From contig NZ_JAMXLX010000008.1 of NCBI RefSeq assembly GCF_024055605.1, positions 69,501 through 133,500 of the forward strand: a DNA stretch of 64,000 bases, read 5' to 3'. Positions 34,201-43,359 of the stretch are shown here, piece after piece. Numbering within the stretch: position 1 is the stretch's first letter; each line of letters opens with the position of its first letter. The stretch comes from Ciceribacter sichuanensis. GTDB lineage: Bacteria > Pseudomonadota > Alphaproteobacteria > Rhizobiales > Rhizobiaceae. The notes under the pieces are model-generated. The model worked only from the letters and a program-made list of their open reading frames with translations, was not told the origin of the DNA and did not search any database. The position numbers were made by a program, and so were the translations under genes.

Positions 34201-34342
34201 GGGGCCGATGGCGTACGCAATGATGGGCGGCATCATCGTCGGCACGTTGCTGACACTTGTTTTCCTGCCCGCGCTCTATGTGGCCTGGTTCCGGCTGAAA
34301 CCCGACACACCGGCAACACCGGTGGTCGCTGAGGCCGAGTAA
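31271..34342 (+). CDS. RND efflux pump, AcrB/HAE1-like permease
   Basis: 1,023 residues with twelve helices and two large periplasmic loops, full RND length. The proton-relay acid pair in helix 4 is visible in GLLVDDAMIAVEMMV, and the family motif near helix 6 and the second-half repeat (LIGILIRNSVILVVQIEELR, shown in part) are present. It should export hydrophobic or amphiphilic drugs from the periplasm and inner membrane. No outer-membrane TolC-type gene is in the operon, so a channel encoded elsewhere is needed. The TetR gene follows after four bases. Confidence 0.95.
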   Translation: MKSFNLSDWALRHRSLVWYLMIIFMLAGALSFVEIGREEDPSFTIKTMTISAQWPGASVSDTTKQVTERIERKLEELDSLDYTKSITRPGSTLIFVELKPTTKARNVAQIWQKIRNMMADIKGEFPSGVVGPQFNDDFGDVFGNIYAFTADGLSERQLRDYVEEARTRILAVDNIGKVDLVGARDEVIFLEFSTRQLASLGLDQTAVLSTLQAQNATAPSGVIQSGPERISVRVGGQFSSEESLREVNLRVNDRFFRLSDIATIRRGYTDPPSDLFRFNGQPAIGLAIGMKQGANLLEFGKALKAEMHDIESKLPVGVGVHLVSDQPQVVEEAVSGFTQALFEAVVIVLVVSFVSLGLRAGFVVALSIPLTLAITFLVMSLLEISLQRISLGALIIALGLLVDDAMIAVEMMVARLELGDPMKKAATYVYTSTAFPMLTGTLVTVAGFIPIGLNSSAAGEFTFTLFVVLAVSLLTSWIVAVLFTPLLGATILSEKLKKHEHKKSRAGRIFENFLHLTMRWRYATIATTIAVFGLSIYGMQFVQQQFFPSSDRVELIVDWSLPQNVSIAETNAEIERFEKEQLAGNPDVIRYSSYVGQGSVRFVLAFDVQPPDPAFGQTIIITKDLEARDRLKRQFQDYLKKTFPATDAYVKLLDIGPPVGRPVQYRISSEDIETLKLKAQELAGIMARNPHVGDVVYDWMEPARVLRVDVLQDKARLLGVSSKDIATVLNSVVGGTTVTQINDDVYLVNVVARANPQERSSIDTLEDLQLTGSNGNSVPLAAVANFRYETEQPVIWRRDRIPTISVKAGVLDATQPATVVEQLTGDVDEFRKTLPPGFTLEIGGTVESSAESQQPIAAVVPYMLLTMATILMVQLQSFSRLFLVFSVAPLALIGVVAALLPSGAPMGFVAILGVLALIGILIRNSVILVVQIEELRAEGKAPWEAVVEATQHRTRPILLTAAAASLGLIPIAREVFWGPMAYAMMGGIIVGTLLTLVFLPALYVAWFRLKPDTPATPVVAEAE

Positions 34343-34346
34343 CAGT

Positions 34347-34961
34347 ATGAAGGAAACGCGTCGCCGTGGCCGCCCGCCGCTGGGACAGGAGCTGAAAGCC
34401 GGAACGATCGTCGAGAAGGCGACCTTCACCTTCGCCGAATTCGGATATGAAGGCACGAGCTTGCGCTTGATCGCGGAGAGAGCCGATGTCGACGTCGCCT
34501 ATGTCGGCCGCCTCTATGGCTCCAAGCTCGGACTGTGGAAAGCGACGATCGACGGCGTCGCTGAAGAACTCGTTGATCGCCTGCGAAATCTTCCGGAACC
34601 GGATGTCGAAGATGCCCTGCCTCAGGCCATAGCAGTGCTCTGCAACCATCTTTGCGATCGCCCGGAACTCGCAATGTTCATGCTCAACGAATTCGCCGAC
34701 CGGGATGAACGCTTCGAATATGCCTTCGAAAAAATCGGCGCCATGATGCGAGGCCTGTTCGTCGCCCGCATCCGGGTCGCACAGGCACGCGGCAAGGCTC
34801 CAGCCGGCGATCCGGACTTTCTGTTCTATGCCTTTGCCAGCGCCATGGCGATGACTGCCGCCACCCGCCCCTACCTTGCGCGCTTCACAGAGACGGCCCG
34901 GAAGGATGACAGCTACCGCGCCGAACTGCACCGGACACTTTCCAGCATCCTCCTCAGGTGA
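34347..34961 (+). CDS. TetR/AcrR family regulator of the efflux operon
   Basis: 204 residues: an N-terminal TetR helix-turn-helix (about 18-60, with FAEFGYEGTSLRLIAERADV) preceded by a basic RRRGRPPLG arm, and a C-terminal ligand-binding helical domain. It lies four bases downstream of the pump gene, so it is co-transcribed and probably represses its own operon through the palindrome at 28952-28981. The ligand cannot be guessed from sequence. Confidence 0.9.
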   Translation: MKETRRRGRPPLGQELKAGTIVEKATFTFAEFGYEGTSLRLIAERADVDVAYVGRLYGSKLGLWKATIDGVAEELVDRLRNLPEPDVEDALPQAIAVLCNHLCDRPELAMFMLNEFADRDERFEYAFEKIGAMMRGLFVARIRVAQARGKAPAGDPDFLFYAFASAMAMTAATRPYLARFTETARKDDSYRAELHRTLSSILLR

Positions 34962-35095
34962 ACGACCTTTTCTTTCCCGGCGCAGTCCTTACAATGATTT
35001 GCCACGACCGCTGGATGGACAGGATTTTCATGACTTCCGGCGGCCCGCTTTACGGCCGAATATGACGGCACCGCAATCCCACCTGGAAAAGATCA

Positions 35096-36706
35096 ATGAC
35101 CCATTCTGTCGTTTCCCGCCGTTCCCTGCTGAAGGGCGCCGGCTGGCTGCTCGCTTCCACCGCTCTGCCATCGTTTTCCTTTGCCCAGAGCGCTGAAGGC
35201 GGCGGGCGTCTGATCGTTGCGGCAGACTCCGAGCCGAAGAACCTCAACCCGGCAATCGTGGCATCGAACGGCGTCTTCTTCATCTCCAGCAAGGTCGTCG
35301 AACCTCTGGCAGAAGCCTCCTTCGAAGGTAAAGACGGCCTTTCGCCACGGCTCGCGCTCTCCTGGGAAGGCGCGGAAGATGGCCGCAGCATCACCTTCAA
35401 ATTGCGCGAGGGCGTGAAATGGCATGACGGCAAGCCCTTCACTTCCGCCGATGTTGCCTTCTCCGCCCTGAACATATGGAAGCCGCTGCAAAACCTCGGG
35501 CGCATCGTCTTCGCCAATCTCGACACGGTCGAGACGCCCGATGAGCTGACCGCAATCTGCCGCTTCTCTAAGCCTACGCCGTTGCAGCTGATCCGCAACG
35601 CCCTGCCCGTCGTCAGCAGCGTCGTGCCAAAGCATCTCTACGAGGGAACCGATATCGCCGCGAACCCGGCGAACACCAGCCCCGTCGGCACTGGCCCCTT
35701 CCGATTTGCCGAGCACAAGCCGGGCGAATATTACCGGCTGGAACGCAATCCCGATTACTGGGAGAAGGACGAGCCGAAGCTCGATGAGGTAATCTATCGC
35801 GTGCTCCCGGACCGCGCAGCGGCCGCCTCGGCTCTGGAAGCGGAAGAAATCCAGCTCGCCGCCTTTTCCGCCGTGCCGCTGGCAGACCTCGACCGCATCT
35901 CCAAGGTTCCGGGCATCAAGGTCATCACCAAGGGCTATGAAGCGCTCACCTATCAGCTCGTGGTCGAGATCAACCACCGCCGCAAGGAGCTTGCCGACCT
36001 CAAGGTGCGGCAGGCAATCGCCCATGCCATCGACCGCAAGTTCGTCGTCGACACCATCTTCCTCGGCTATGCCACAGCTTCCACCGGGCCTGTTCCGAAG
36101 AACGCACCGGAATTCTACGATCCGGACGTCCAGACCTATGATTTCGATGTCGCCAAGGCCAATGCCCTGCTGGACGAGGCGGGATACCCGCGCAGCGAAA
36201 ACGGCACGCGTTTCTCGCTGAAGCTTCGGCCCGCCCCCTACTTCAACGAGACACGGCAGTTCGGCGACTATCTCCGTCAGGCGCTTGCAGTCGTCGGCAT
36301 CGACGCCGAACTCGTCAACGCCGACTCGGCCGCGCATCAGAAAGCCGTCTACACCGATCACGACTTCGATCTGGCGGTGGCGCCCCCGGTCTTCCGCGGC
36401 GACCCGGCAATCTCGACGACCATTCTCGTTCAATCCGGCATTCCGGCAGGCGTGCCCTTCTCCAATCAGGGCGGCTATGCCAGTGCCGAACTCGACGGCA
36501 TCATCGCCAAGGCTGCGGAAACGGTGGATGCCGATGCCCGCACCGCGCTTTACCGGACATTCCAGCAACGCGTCGCAGCCGACCTGCCGCTGATCAACGT
36601 TGCGGAATGGGGTTTTATCACCGTGGCGCGCGACACGGTTCTCAACGTCGCGAGCAATCCGCGTTGGGCGGTCTCCAACTGGGCCGACACGGCGCTTCAA
36701 TCCTGA
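35096..36706 (+). CDS. Peptide/nickel-type ABC transporter substrate-binding protein
   Basis: 536 residues of the SBP family 5 (DppA/OppA/NikA class). A twin-arginine signal (R8-R9, SLLKGAGWLLASTALPSFSFA) suggests folded export to the periplasm. The family signature EGVKWHDGKPFTSADVAFS (about 102-120) is present. Four genes for the rest of an importer follow on the same strand. Substrate is unknown; dipeptides, oligopeptides, sugars or opines are all handled by this family in rhizobia. Confidence 0.92.
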   Translation: MTHSVVSRRSLLKGAGWLLASTALPSFSFAQSAEGGGRLIVAADSEPKNLNPAIVASNGVFFISSKVVEPLAEASFEGKDGLSPRLALSWEGAEDGRSITFKLREGVKWHDGKPFTSADVAFSALNIWKPLQNLGRIVFANLDTVETPDELTAICRFSKPTPLQLIRNALPVVSSVVPKHLYEGTDIAANPANTSPVGTGPFRFAEHKPGEYYRLERNPDYWEKDEPKLDEVIYRVLPDRAAAASALEAEEIQLAAFSAVPLADLDRISKVPGIKVITKGYEALTYQLVVEINHRRKELADLKVRQAIAHAIDRKFVVDTIFLGYATASTGPVPKNAPEFYDPDVQTYDFDVAKANALLDEAGYPRSENGTRFSLKLRPAPYFNETRQFGDYLRQALAVVGIDAELVNADSAAHQKAVYTDHDFDLAVAPPVFRGDPAISTTILVQSGIPAGVPFSNQGGYASAELDGIIAKAAETVDADARTALYRTFQQRVAADLPLINVAEWGFITVARDTVLNVASNPRWAVSNWADTALQS

Positions 36707-36762
36707 TGGTGCAGCGTGCTAGCTTGGCCCCTTCTCATTGACCAACCAAGGCCAGCCCGGGC

Positions 36763-37752
36763 GTGACGCGCGCAATCCGATTGATCAGAAGACGTGCAAT
36801 CAGCAGCATTCCGGTGCTGCTGATTATCGTGTTCCTGACCTTTCTCCTGCTGGAATCCGCCTCCGGCGATGCGGTTGACGCCTATCTCGTCTCGATCGGC
36901 GGCGGTGATCCCTCTCTCGTCCAGTCCTTGAGGCAGAGCTACGGCCTCGATCAGTCGATGATGGCAAGGCTCTGGCTCTACCTGTCCTCGCTTGCCCGGC
37001 TCGACCTCGGCTGGTCGGTCGCCTTCGACCGACCCGTACTCGGCCTTCTCCTTGAACGCCTTCCAAACACCCTGCTCCTGATGGGCAGCGCCACAGCACT
37101 TGCCTTCGGTCTCGGCACAGCGCTCGGTATTCTCGCTGGCGCCAGACCCAGCAGCCTGCGTGACAGGCTGCTTTCCACCACATCGCTCATCCTCTATGCC
37201 ATACCGGGCTTCTGGCTCAGCCTGATGCTCAGCATCCTGTTTTCCGTCCAGCTTCGCTGGCTGCCGGTATCCGGCATCGAGACCATTGCCTCGGGCCGTA
37301 CCGGCCTCGCGCGCGCGGCCGACATTGCGGCACACCTCGCTCTCCCCGTCGCAACCCTCGCGCTGATCTATCTTGCTCTCTTCCTTCGCGTGATGCGCGC
37401 CGGCATGGCCGAGGTCTGGACGCTCGAGTTCGTTCTCTTCGCCCGCGCTCGTGGTCTTTCACGGACACGGATCGTGTTGCGCCACGTTGCAAGAAACGCG
37501 CTGTTGCCGCTCGTCACCATGCTGGGCCTGCGGTCCGCCGCCATGCTCGGCGGCAGTGTCGTGATCGAGAGTATATTCGCCATACCGGGTTTCGGAAGGC
37601 TGGCGCAGGAAGCCGTCAGCGGTCGCGACGCCCCCCTTCTGATGGGCATCATCCTCACCTCCGCCATTCTCGTGATCCTCATCAACCTCGTGATCGACAT
37701 GCTATATTCCTGGCTCGATCCCCGAGTGGGCGTTTCGGAGGCCACACCTTGA
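36763..37752 (+). CDS. Peptide/nickel-type ABC transporter permease (DppB-like)
   Basis: 329 residues, six helices, with the inner-membrane permease motif (EAA loop) near FVLFARARGLSRTRIVLRH. It begins with GTG 56 bases after the binding-protein gene. The DppB-type N-terminal helix and extracytoplasmic region are intact. Its stop overlaps the TTG start of the next permease. Confidence 0.92.
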   Translation: MTRAIRLIRRRAISSIPVLLIIVFLTFLLLESASGDAVDAYLVSIGGGDPSLVQSLRQSYGLDQSMMARLWLYLSSLARLDLGWSVAFDRPVLGLLLERLPNTLLLMGSATALAFGLGTALGILAGARPSSLRDRLLSTTSLILYAIPGFWLSLMLSILFSVQLRWLPVSGIETIASGRTGLARAADIAAHLALPVATLALIYLALFLRVMRAGMAEVWTLEFVLFARARGLSRTRIVLRHVARNALLPLVTMLGLRSAAMLGGSVVIESIFAIPGFGRLAQEAVSGRDAPLLMGIILTSAILVILINLVIDMLYSWLDPRVGVSEATP

Positions 37753-38582
37753 GGCTCGCGAAAAAGCTGCTGGCCACGCCCGAAGGTGCGATCGGTCTTG
37801 CCCTGCTGCTCCTGCTTGCCTTGATCGCCCTGCTGGCGCCGGTTTTCTCGCCCGGTGATCCGCTGCGCATAGCCGGCCGCGCCCTTGTCGCCCCTTTCAC
37901 CGATCCCGCTCTTCCCCTCGGCACCGACCGGCTGGGCCGTGACGTGTTTGCAGGCCTGCTGCATGGTGCGCGCACCTCGCTTGCCGTCGGACTGGCGGCC
38001 GCCATCGCAGCCCTTGCGCTGGGACTGAGCGTCGGCCTGACTGCGGGCTTTGCCGGCGGCCTTGTCGATGAAGCGCTGATGCGCGTCGTCGACGCCTTCC
38101 AGATCGTTCCCGGTTTCCTGCTGGCGCTCGCCTTCGTCAGCGTCATGGGAGGATCGATGCCGGTGGTGGTGCTGGCCATCGCACTCGGCGCATGGTCGGA
38201 CCCGGCACGCCTGACCCGTGCGCAGGTCCTGTCGGCGCGAGAGCAGGACTATGTCGCCTCCGCCCGCGTCATCGGCATGCATCCGGTCGAAATCGCATTG
38301 AAGGAAATCCTGCCGAATGTCCTGCCGCCGGTGCTCGCGCTCTCCGCCGTCATCGTCGCCGCGGCGATTCTGACCGAAGCGGCACTTTCTTTCCTCGGAC
38401 TTGGCGACCCGAACATGGTCACCTGGGGCTCGATGATTGCGGAGGGGCGCAACGTTTTGCGTTCATCGCCCTGGCTCTCGATCGTTCCGGGGCTCGCTCT
38501 CGTTGTCACGGTGATCGCGGTCTATCTCGTCGGCGAAGGCCTGGACAGGGCGCTGAAGGACGGGAAGGATGACACGCCATGA
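37749..38582 (+). CDS. Peptide/nickel-type ABC transporter permease (DppC-like)
   Basis: 277 residues with six helices and the DppC-type N-terminal extension; motifs include GTDRLGRDVFAGLLHGARTS and the EAA loop REQDYVASARVIGMHPVEI. The start is the rare TTG, overlapping the TGA of the upstream gene; no better start lies nearby. Its stop shares ATGA with the ATPase gene, so the operon is tightly coupled. Confidence 0.9.
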   Translation: MRLAKKLLATPEGAIGLALLLLLALIALLAPVFSPGDPLRIAGRALVAPFTDPALPLGTDRLGRDVFAGLLHGARTSLAVGLAAAIAALALGLSVGLTAGFAGGLVDEALMRVVDAFQIVPGFLLALAFVSVMGGSMPVVVLAIALGAWSDPARLTRAQVLSAREQDYVASARVIGMHPVEIALKEILPNVLPPVLALSAVIVAAAILTEAALSFLGLGDPNMVTWGSMIAEGRNVLRSSPWLSIVPGLALVVTVIAVYLVGEGLDRALKDGKDDTP

Positions 38583-39376
38583 GCAACGTTCTCTGCACCA
38601 TCCGGCAGCTCTCGATAACCTACGGAAAGGACGCCACACAGCCGGCAGCACTTCGCGATGTAAGCCTCGATTTGATCGAAGGCGAGCGGCTCGCCATCAT
38701 CGGCGAAAGCGGCTCGGGAAAAAGCACGCTCGCCCGCGCCATTGCCGGCCTGCTGCCGGAAGGGACAAGCGTCCGGGGCAAAATCGACTGGCCCTCCCGG
38801 AGCGAACTACCGAGACCCGGTCGGGACATCGGCTTTGTCTTTCAGGATCCAACAGCGAGTCTCAATCCTGTCCTGCCCATCGGCGAGCAGATTGCCGAAG
38901 GCGCCCGCCGGCATCTCGGCATCGGCTGGAAGGAAGCGTATGAACTTGCGCTGGATCTACTGCACCGCGTTCGCATTCCCCATCCGGAAAAGGCGCTGAA
39001 GGCCTATCCGCACCAGTTTTCCGGCGGCCAGCGCCAGCGCATCGCAATTGCCACGGCCATCTCCGCCCGCCCCTCCTTCCTGATCGCAGACGAGGCGACG
39101 AGCGCGCTCGACATGGTGGTGCAGGCCGAAATCGTTTCTCTGCTCGATGAACTCGTCCGCGAAAACGGCATGACACTGCTTTTCATCACCCATGATCTGG
39201 CGCTTGCCTCGGGGTTTGCCGATCGCGTTGCCATCTTCGAGGGTGGCCATCTGGTCGAGCAAGGCCCGATCCGAACCGTGCTCGCGGCCCCGCAAACCGC
39301 CTATGCCAGAAGCCTGATCGCGAACCATCTCGATTTGTCCTCGCCGCCGCTGGTCGGAAGGGACACTCCCCGATGA
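38579..39376 (+). CDS. Peptide ABC transporter ATP-binding protein (DppD-like)
   Basis: 265 residues with Walker A GESGSGKSTL (about 42-51), signature FSGGQRQRIAIA and Walker B LIADEATSALD. The C-terminal oligopeptide-transporter extension is short. It energises the importer with the next ATPase as its partner; start and stop each overlap the neighbouring genes by four bases. Confidence 0.92.
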   Translation: MSNVLCTIRQLSITYGKDATQPAALRDVSLDLIEGERLAIIGESGSGKSTLARAIAGLLPEGTSVRGKIDWPSRSELPRPGRDIGFVFQDPTASLNPVLPIGEQIAEGARRHLGIGWKEAYELALDLLHRVRIPHPEKALKAYPHQFSGGQRQRIAIATAISARPSFLIADEATSALDMVVQAEIVSLLDELVRENGMTLLFITHDLALASGFADRVAIFEGGHLVEQGPIRTVLAAPQTAYARSLIANHLDLSSPPLVGRDTPR

Positions 39377-40173
39377 CCCTTCTGACCGTCGATGGATTGA
39401 CCAAAAGCTATATGCGCCATGGCCGCCGCATCACGGCCCTCGATGGCGTGTCGTTCACACTCGCCGAGGGACAGACGCTCGGCCTTGCCGGCGCCTCGGG
39501 CAGCGGGAAATCGACGCTCGCCCGCGTGCTGCTGCGGCTGCTTGCCGCCGACGCCGGACAGGTGCATTTCTCCGGTGAGGGCTGGCTGGCGCTTTCCGGT
39601 TCGCGGCTCAGGCAACAGCGCCGCGGAATGCAGATGGTGTTTCAGGATGTGCTCGGCGCGTTCAACCCGCGCGCAACGGTCGGCTCCGTGCTCGAGGATC
39701 CGCTGCGCATTCACGACATCGTCGAGCGGGCAAAACGGTCACGCGAAATCGCCGGCCTGCTCGAACGCGTCGGCTTGCCAGCGTCCTATGCCGGGCGTTC
39801 GATCCGCGAGCTATCGGGCGGCCAGCGCCAACGCGTGGCAATCGCCCGCGCCATCGCCACGCGTCCGTCGCTGATCGTCCTTGATGAGGCGGTATCCGCA
39901 CTGGATGCCTCGGTGAGACGCCGCATTCTCGAACTTCTCGTCGAGTTGCAGCAGGAACGCGGCATCGCCTATCTCTTTATTTCCCATGACCTTGCCGTTC
40001 TGAGAGCCGTCTCGCACCGGATCGCGATCATGCATGAGGGCCGAATCGTGGAGACGGGACCGGCCGACGCTGTGATCGGCAATCCGCAATCGGCGGCGGC
40101 AAAGGCGCTCATCGCCGCCGTGCCCCGGCTGGTCACCGGAACGCCAACGGACCCGGACGCCAGCCATCCGTGA
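39373..40173 (+). CDS. Peptide ABC transporter ATP-binding protein (DppF-like)
   Basis: 266 residues with Walker A GASGSGKSTL, signature LSGGQRQRVAIA and Walker B IVLDEAVSALD. It is the last gene of the five-gene importer. Its stop lies 15 bases from the stop of the convergent TauE/SafE gene; no clear terminator is seen in that gap. Confidence 0.92.
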   Translation: MTLLTVDGLTKSYMRHGRRITALDGVSFTLAEGQTLGLAGASGSGKSTLARVLLRLLAADAGQVHFSGEGWLALSGSRLRQQRRGMQMVFQDVLGAFNPRATVGSVLEDPLRIHDIVERAKRSREIAGLLERVGLPASYAGRSIRELSGGQRQRVAIARAIATRPSLIVLDEAVSALDASVRRRILELLVELQQERGIAYLFISHDLAVLRAVSHRIAIMHEGRIVETGPADAVIGNPQSAAAKALIAAVPRLVTGTPTDPDASHP

Positions 40174-40188
40174 GGGAGGGCAAGCCTG

Positions 40189-41037
40189 TCAAAGCGTCAG
40201 CAGGAAGCGGACACTGACTGCCAGCAGGAACAGGCCGAAGGCGATCTCCAGCTTGCGGCGGGAAAGCGCATGCGCGAGCGTCGCGCCGAATGAAGCACAC
40301 ATCACGCTGGTCGGGATGAAGAGCGCAGCCCCGATCAGTGAGACGAACCCGATCGAGAGCGGAAACTGCAGCGCCATGACATCGGGGTAATCGGCGGCGC
40401 GACCCCAGCCGGCATACATGTAGCCGAGCGCACCCGGCACCGACACCAGCATGCCAACGCCGGCGGACGTGGCGACCGCCTGATGGATCGGCCGGCGGTA
40501 AAAGGTCAGGACCATGGTGGAAAGCTGTCCGCCGCCGATACCCATCAGGGACGACAGCACGCCGATCACCACGCCGTAAATCCTCATCGGCAGGCTGCCC
40601 GGCAGGTCGTCGCCAAGACGCCAGCTGTCACGGCCGAACAACAGGCGTATCGCCGAAAAGCCGGCCACCACCACGAAGACGACCTTGAAGATTTCCGGTG
40701 AAGCATAGCGGGCAATCACGCTGCCGCCGAGTACGCCGGCGACGATCGGCACCGCCCAGATGCGCAGCACCGAAAGATCGACTGCGCCCTTGCGCTTGTG
40801 GGTCAGGAAAGAACGGAAAGAAGTCGGAATGATCACCGCAAGCGAGGTGCCGATACAGAGCTGCATCCGCACTGCCTCCGGCACTTCCAGAATGCGGAAG
40901 AGTTCGTAGAGGATCGGCACGATGACAGTGCCGCCGCCGACGCCGAACAGGCCGGCAAGCACTCCGGTAAGCGCGCCGGCCGCAAGCAGGGCGAGGATCA
41001 GAAGAAGAAGGTCGCCATAGGGCATGCCGAATATCAT
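40189..41037 (-). CDS. TauE/SafE family sulfite/organosulfonate exporter-like protein
   Basis: 282 residues, about eight helices in two related halves; the glycine-rich signature ALTGVLAGLFGVGGGTVIVP and its second-half copy VIGVLSSLMGIGGG mark the family. Members move sulfite, sulfoacetate, taurine or other anions; the substrate here is not known. The ATG at 41037 gives the usual length; the frame stays open 81 codons upstream with weaker, less hydrophobic sequence, and no start has a strong ribosome site. Confidence 0.87.
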   Translation of the reverse strand: MIFGMPYGDLLLLILALLAAGALTGVLAGLFGVGGGTVIVPILYELFRILEVPEAVRMQLCIGTSLAVIIPTSFRSFLTHKRKGAVDLSVLRIWAVPIVAGVLGGSVIARYASPEIFKVVFVVVAGFSAIRLLFGRDSWRLGDDLPGSLPMRIYGVVIGVLSSLMGIGGGQLSTMVLTFYRRPIHQAVATSAGVGMLVSVPGALGYMYAGWGRAADYPDVMALQFPLSIGFVSLIGAALFIPTSVMCASFGATLAHALSRRKLEIAFGLFLLAVSVRFLLTL

Positions 41038-41444
41038 GGAATGCGTCTCGTCCGTCGTGCGTAGAACCTGGGCTATCGGCCGACCAAACATGCGGCGACC
41101 GATCTGTCTCCGCAAAAGCCTGCCGTAAACGGACCGGACCATAACGCCCGAAGGGAGTATAACAAGGTAACTTCCGGCAGGAACGGTTCGGTTGGTCCAG
41201 ATTAAGGTGTGGTTCGAGACAATGCACAGAAAACGATTGTGCCGCGATCCTGGAGCGCTGATTGCCCTTCGCTCAATCATCCTTCACACCGGAAACATTG
41301 CCCGCCGCCCCCTCGTCGACCTCAACGAAATTCCGCATGTCGATGCTTCAAAAAAACACGGATGGCGCTTTTGATTGAAGGCGGTAAAATCGCCGGTCGT
41401 CGATATCCCTTTTGTCCGTTCGGGAAAGCCTTGCTGATCGCATC
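41038..41444. other. Divergent intergenic region between the TauE/SafE and GlxA-type genes
   Basis: About 407 bases with no convincing gene. On the minus strand a TATACT (41161-41156) with TTCCTG 16 bases upstream could be a weak sigma70 promoter for the TauE/SafE gene; it would lie inside the upstream open frame and supports the shorter start. No repeat or RNA gene was recognised. Confidence 0.35.
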
Positions 41445-42488
41445 ATGACCAGTTCCGAGCCCATCAAGCCGCGCCAGCCCCTCAAGGTCGGCTTCATCCT
41501 GAGCAAGAGCTTCACGCTCAGCGCCTTTGCGCTGTTCGTCGATACGTTGCGGCTTGCCAGCGACGACGAGGATCGCTCGACACGCAAGAATTGCGACTGG
41601 CAGATCCTCAGCGCCCATGGCCATTTCATCCGCTCAAGCTGCGGCGTGCAGATCGCGCCGGGAACCGGATTGCCGGCGCCCAGGGAATTCGACTATCTGG
41701 CCGTCGTCGGCGGCTTGCTGAATGTCGAGAACCCGATCGACGGGGAGATGGAGCGCTATCTGAAGCGCGCCATCAATGAAAAGGTGAAAGTCATCGGGGT
41801 CTGCACCGGCAGCTTCATTCTGGCGCAGGCGGGCCTGATGAAGAACCGCACCGCCTGCGTAAGCTGGCTGCATCATCACGATTATCTCGACCGGTTTCCC
41901 GACCACCGGCTTGTCAGCAACCAGCTTTACGTCGAGGATCGCGATATCATCACCTGCGCTGGCGGAAGCGCGGTGGCCGACCTCGCGGCGAGCCTCGTGC
42001 GCCGGCACATCGGCAATACGGCCGAAAAGAACGCCCTTCAGATCCTGCAGATCGAGCGTCGGCGCGAAGGCCGCGAGATCCAGCCGCGCAACCCGCTTTC
42101 GACCGAGCACAAGGACTCCAAGATGCGGCTTGCGCTGATCTTCATGGAGAACAACCTCGACAAGCCGGTTTCGATGGACGATGTCGCGAAATCGATGAAC
42201 CTTTCACGCCGGCAGATGGAACGGCTCTTCCACCGCAGGCTCAAGATGTCGCCCGGCGCGGTCTATGCGAGACTGCGGATGCGGCGCGCCCGAAGCCTCG
42301 TGCTGCAGACCTCGAAGCCGCTGATCGACATCGCGCTTGAAGTGGGATTTGCAAATTCCAGCCATTTCGGCCGACGTTTCCGCCAGACCTTCGGCTGCAC
42401 GCCGAATGTGCTGAGATCCCGGCAGAAGGACAATGGCTTCGTGCACCTCGACGACGACCTCTTCGCCGGCATCGAACAGACGCAATAA
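41445..42488 (+). CDS. GlxA-type transcriptional regulator (DJ-1/PfpI domain plus AraC HTH)
   Basis: 347 residues: an N-terminal class I glutamine-amidotransferase-like domain (about 15-190, with the nucleophile-elbow motif VIGVCTGSFILAQAG) and a C-terminal AraC double helix-turn-helix (about 230-325). Such regulators often sense betaines, carnitine, arginine or similar amines and activate catabolic genes; the target is unclear, as the neighbours are a TauE/SafE exporter and the xylose importer. The ATG at 41445 is preferred over an in-frame TTG 33 bases upstream. Confidence 0.88.
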   Translation: MTSSEPIKPRQPLKVGFILSKSFTLSAFALFVDTLRLASDDEDRSTRKNCDWQILSAHGHFIRSSCGVQIAPGTGLPAPREFDYLAVVGGLLNVENPIDGEMERYLKRAINEKVKVIGVCTGSFILAQAGLMKNRTACVSWLHHHDYLDRFPDHRLVSNQLYVEDRDIITCAGGSAVADLAASLVRRHIGNTAEKNALQILQIERRREGREIQPRNPLSTEHKDSKMRLALIFMENNLDKPVSMDDVAKSMNLSRRQMERLFHRRLKMSPGAVYARLRMRRARSLVLQTSKPLIDIALEVGFANSSHFGRRFRQTFGCTPNVLRSRQKDNGFVHLDDDLFAGIEQTQ

Positions 42489-42561
42489 GACCTGACACGC
42501 GCAAAGGACGCCATATCTTGTCCGGGAGGAAGCTTCCGGCACGAGTGCCGAAAGCAATTCG

Positions 42562-43344
42562 TCAGCCGCGCATGGCGCCCGGACCGGGGATCGCGCCAGG
42601 CGGGCACTTACCCATGATGATCATCCCGAGCACTTCGTCCTTGGTGACATCCTCGGTGCGCGCATGCCCGACCACCTGACCGTTCTTCATGACGAACACC
42701 CTGTCCGCCAGATCGAAGACGTCGTGGATATCGTGGCTGATGAGGAAGATGCCGATACCTTCCGACTTCAGCTGCCGGATGAGATCGCCGACCTGCGCCG
42801 TCTCCTGGGGCCCGAGCGCCGCAGTCGGTTCGTCCATGATCAGGATACGGGCGTCGAACAGGATTGCTCGGGCGATCGCCACAGATTGCCGCTGACCGCC
42901 GGAAAGAGCCTTTACCGGTTCCTTGAAGCGCTTGAAGTTCGGGTTGAGACGGCCCATCACCTCGCGCGCCTTGGCTTCCATGGCGACGTCGTCGAGCGTG
43001 CCCCACGGCGTCTTCAGTTCGCGGCCAAGATAGAGATTGGCGGCGGCATCGACGTTATCGGCCACCGCGAGCGTCTGGTAGATCGTCTCGATGCCATAAG
43101 CCTTGGCGTCGCGCGGATTGCGGATATCGGCCGACGTGCCGTTGATCAGGATATCGCCGCTATCGCGCCGATAGGCGCCGGAGAGGATCTTGATCAGCGT
43201 CGATTTGCCCGCACCGTTATGGCCGAGAAGGGCCACGACTTCGCCGGGAAAGAGATCGACGGATGCCCTGTCGACGGCGTGAATACCGCCGAAGGAGATG
43301 GAAATGTCCTTCATTTCCACGAGGGGAGTGCGTTGCTCCGTCAT
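42562..43344 (-). CDS. xylG: Xylose-type ABC transporter ATP-binding protein, single domain
   Basis: 260 residues with one ABC module: Walker [11 protein letters not shown], signature [12 protein letters not shown], Walker [12 protein letters not shown]. coli XylG is about twice as long with two modules; rhizobial sugar importers such as FrcA and their XylG use a single-module ATPase, which would act as a homodimer. It is 15 bases downstream of xylH and is the last gene of xylFHG. Confidence 0.9.
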   Translation of the reverse strand: MTEQRTPLVEMKDISISFGGIHAVDRASVDLFPGEVVALLGHNGAGKSTLIKILSGAYRRDSGDILINGTSADIRNPRDAKAYGIETIYQTLAVADNVDAAANLYLGRELKTPWGTLDDVAMEAKAREVMGRLNPNFKRFKEPVKALSGGQRQSVAIARAILFDARILIMDEPTAALGPQETAQVGDLIRQLKSEGIGIFLISHDIHDVFDLADRVFVMKNGQVVGHARTEDVTKDEVLGMIIMGKCPPGAIPGPGAMRG

Positions 43345-43359
43345 GATGGAAACTCCTGA

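Noticed and set aside
35093..36700. 535-codon open frame opposite the ABC binding-protein gene
   Set aside because: Antisense to a clear SBP family 5 gene with signal peptide; no domain or ribosome site of its own.
42537..42550. Short inverted repeat CGGCAC / GTGCCG between the AraC-type gene and xylG
   Set aside because: Only six perfect base pairs with a two-base loop and no T-run; too weak to call a terminator.
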